From: Myxococcales bacterium
GTDB lineage: Bacteria; Myxococcota_A; Polyangia; Haliangiales; Haliangiaceae
Assembly (NCBI GenBank): GCA_016717005.1
Contig: JADJUF010000037.1
Coordinates: 930,001 to 994,000 of the forward strand
Length of the DNA stretch: 64,000 bases
Direction: 5' to 3'
Positions 63,380 to 64,000 of the stretch are shown in pieces (the first letter of the stretch is position 1; each line of letters starts with the position of its first letter). Made by a program: the position numbers and the translations under genes. The notes below the pieces were generated by a model. It ran no database searches, was not told the DNA's origin, and saw only the letters and a program-made list of their open reading frames with translations.

Positions 63380-63942
63380 GCGCACGCTCCTGGCCGGGCC
63401 CAGATCGGCGCCGAGGAAGTTATCCACAGGGCGGACGGCGCGGAGAGGGAACACGTAGCTTTACCGAACGAAAACAGACGCATGTGTAAAATCGGCTCCC
63501 GGTGAATCCGCATGCAAGACACGAGTTATCCACAGCCGGAAGGCAAGGCAGGCCCCTCCCGGCTCTCTCGCTCAGTTCCTGCTTCGGTGAGCAGTGAGCC
63601 GGGCGCAACGGCGACGGTCCGGTGACGCGTTCGCCGAGATTCTGTAGCAAACCGTCAATCGGCCGTGCAAGGCCGAAAGGTGAAGGAATTGGAACCCTTC
63701 GATCTCACATCCACTCCGGACGACCACTCCCGCACGATCGCGGCTGGACTTGTGGATAACCGTGGAATTGGCCGCCGATCCTGCGAAAGATGAGCGCCGC
63801 GCTCCCACCTGTGGCATGGTGCCGCGCCGCCGTGCCACCAGGTCAGGGGCGCGGCATCTGACTCGGATCCTACCGATGGCGGCTTGACACCCTGGAACTC
63901 CTTGGGTATCGATCCGCGTTCCGCACTGACCGGAGCCACGAG
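63380..63942. other. Candidate oriC: DnaA-box cluster between dnaA and rpmH
   Basis: Perfect TTATCCACA boxes lie at 63420-63428 and 63526-63534, with the complement TGTGGATAA at 63751-63759 and TTTTACACA (complement of 63483-63491). The relatively A/T-rich stretch at ~63455-63492 is a candidate unwinding element. The position between divergent dnaA and rpmH is a common bacterial origin location. No gene in it. Confidence 0.8.
63884..63912 (+). promoter_or_regulatory. Candidate rpmH promoter
   Basis: TTGACA (63884-63889) is a perfect -35. A 17-bp spacer leads to TATCGA (63907-63912), a weak -10. Initiation near 63919 leaves a ~24-base leader with GGAG before the ATG. Confidence 0.5.
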
Positions 63943-64000
63943 ATGTCGAAGCACACGTACCAGCCACACAACAAGAGCCGCAAGCGCACCCACGGGTTCC
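63943..64000 (+). CDS. rpmH: Ribosomal protein L34 (partial, 3' end outside window)
   Basis: The ATG at 63943 follows GGAG by 7 bases. The 19 visible residues read MSKHTYQPHNKSRKRTHGF, matching the start of bacterial L34 (the RKRTHGF motif is diagnostic). The gene runs off the right edge. Divergent rpmH beside dnaA is a classic origin layout. Confidence 0.93.
   Translation, partial: MSKHTYQPHNKSRKRTHGF

Overview
The window is very GC-rich and densely coding. It looks like a chromosomal segment next to a replication origin in a large-genome deltaproteobacterium. Myxococcota, perhaps the Haliangium/Kofleriaceae side, is an inference from the following: a cyclase with an SRPBCC-like domain, Cys-rich disintegrin-like and Sel1 lipoproteins, a CarD-type regulator, an ACE-like M2 lipoprotein peptidase, an NtrC-type sigma-54 regulator, and a dnaA-dnaN-recF-gyrB block with rpmH divergent from dnaA. 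No rRNA, tRNA, IS element or CRISPR array was recognised.

Layout. 1-4980: a partial amidohydrolase, a small acidic protein, lipoproteins and a class III nucleotide cyclase. 5008-18245: two divergent operons around a 52-bp spacer at 13037-13088. The minus operon encodes a helical-repeat protein, a ~1,578-residue Ala/Lys-rich protein with a hydrophobic block, a small Cys-rich membrane protein and a beta-propeller protein. The plus operon encodes a helical-repeat protein, a double AAA+ ATPase and a HEAT-like protein. This is the best candidate for an undescribed system. 18487-22716: tyrS, a His/Pro-rich protein, an ArsH-like flavoprotein and a Cys-rich lipoprotein. 22872-31424: a two-component system (NtrC-type regulator and 7-TM kinase), a 53-residue membrane protein, and a DevCAB-TolC-type exporter. 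GTAACG-N3-CGTTAC palindromes and -24/-12 promoters lie before the regulator and before the exporter, so the regulon can be read from sequence.

31619-49700: an M2-family lipoprotein peptidase, four small paralogous membrane proteins, an epimerase, trmB-nudix-lipoprotein, a transaldolase, a DUF72 protein, a 56-residue basic protein divergent from pepA, carD, a SLC13/DASS transporter, a dienelactone hydrolase divergent from argH, then the coupled operon argH-lysA-tlyA. 49827-55536: a thioesterase, repeat-filled spacers, a lipoprotein, a Sel1 lipoprotein and fabH. 56100-64000: gyrB, recF, dnaN and dnaA (all minus), a DnaA-box cluster (oriC) and the start of rpmH.

The most unusual global pattern is that many intergenic spacers are diverged tandem copies of the end of the adjacent gene, stop codon included (positions near 960, 18246, 19768, 20549, 26594, 27862, 31421, 34138, 43546, 51943-52640). 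At 51943-52640 an overlapping ATGA stop/start junction has been amplified repeatedly. A second anomaly is a pair of compensating frameshifts in the giant gene, near 8220 and 7790.
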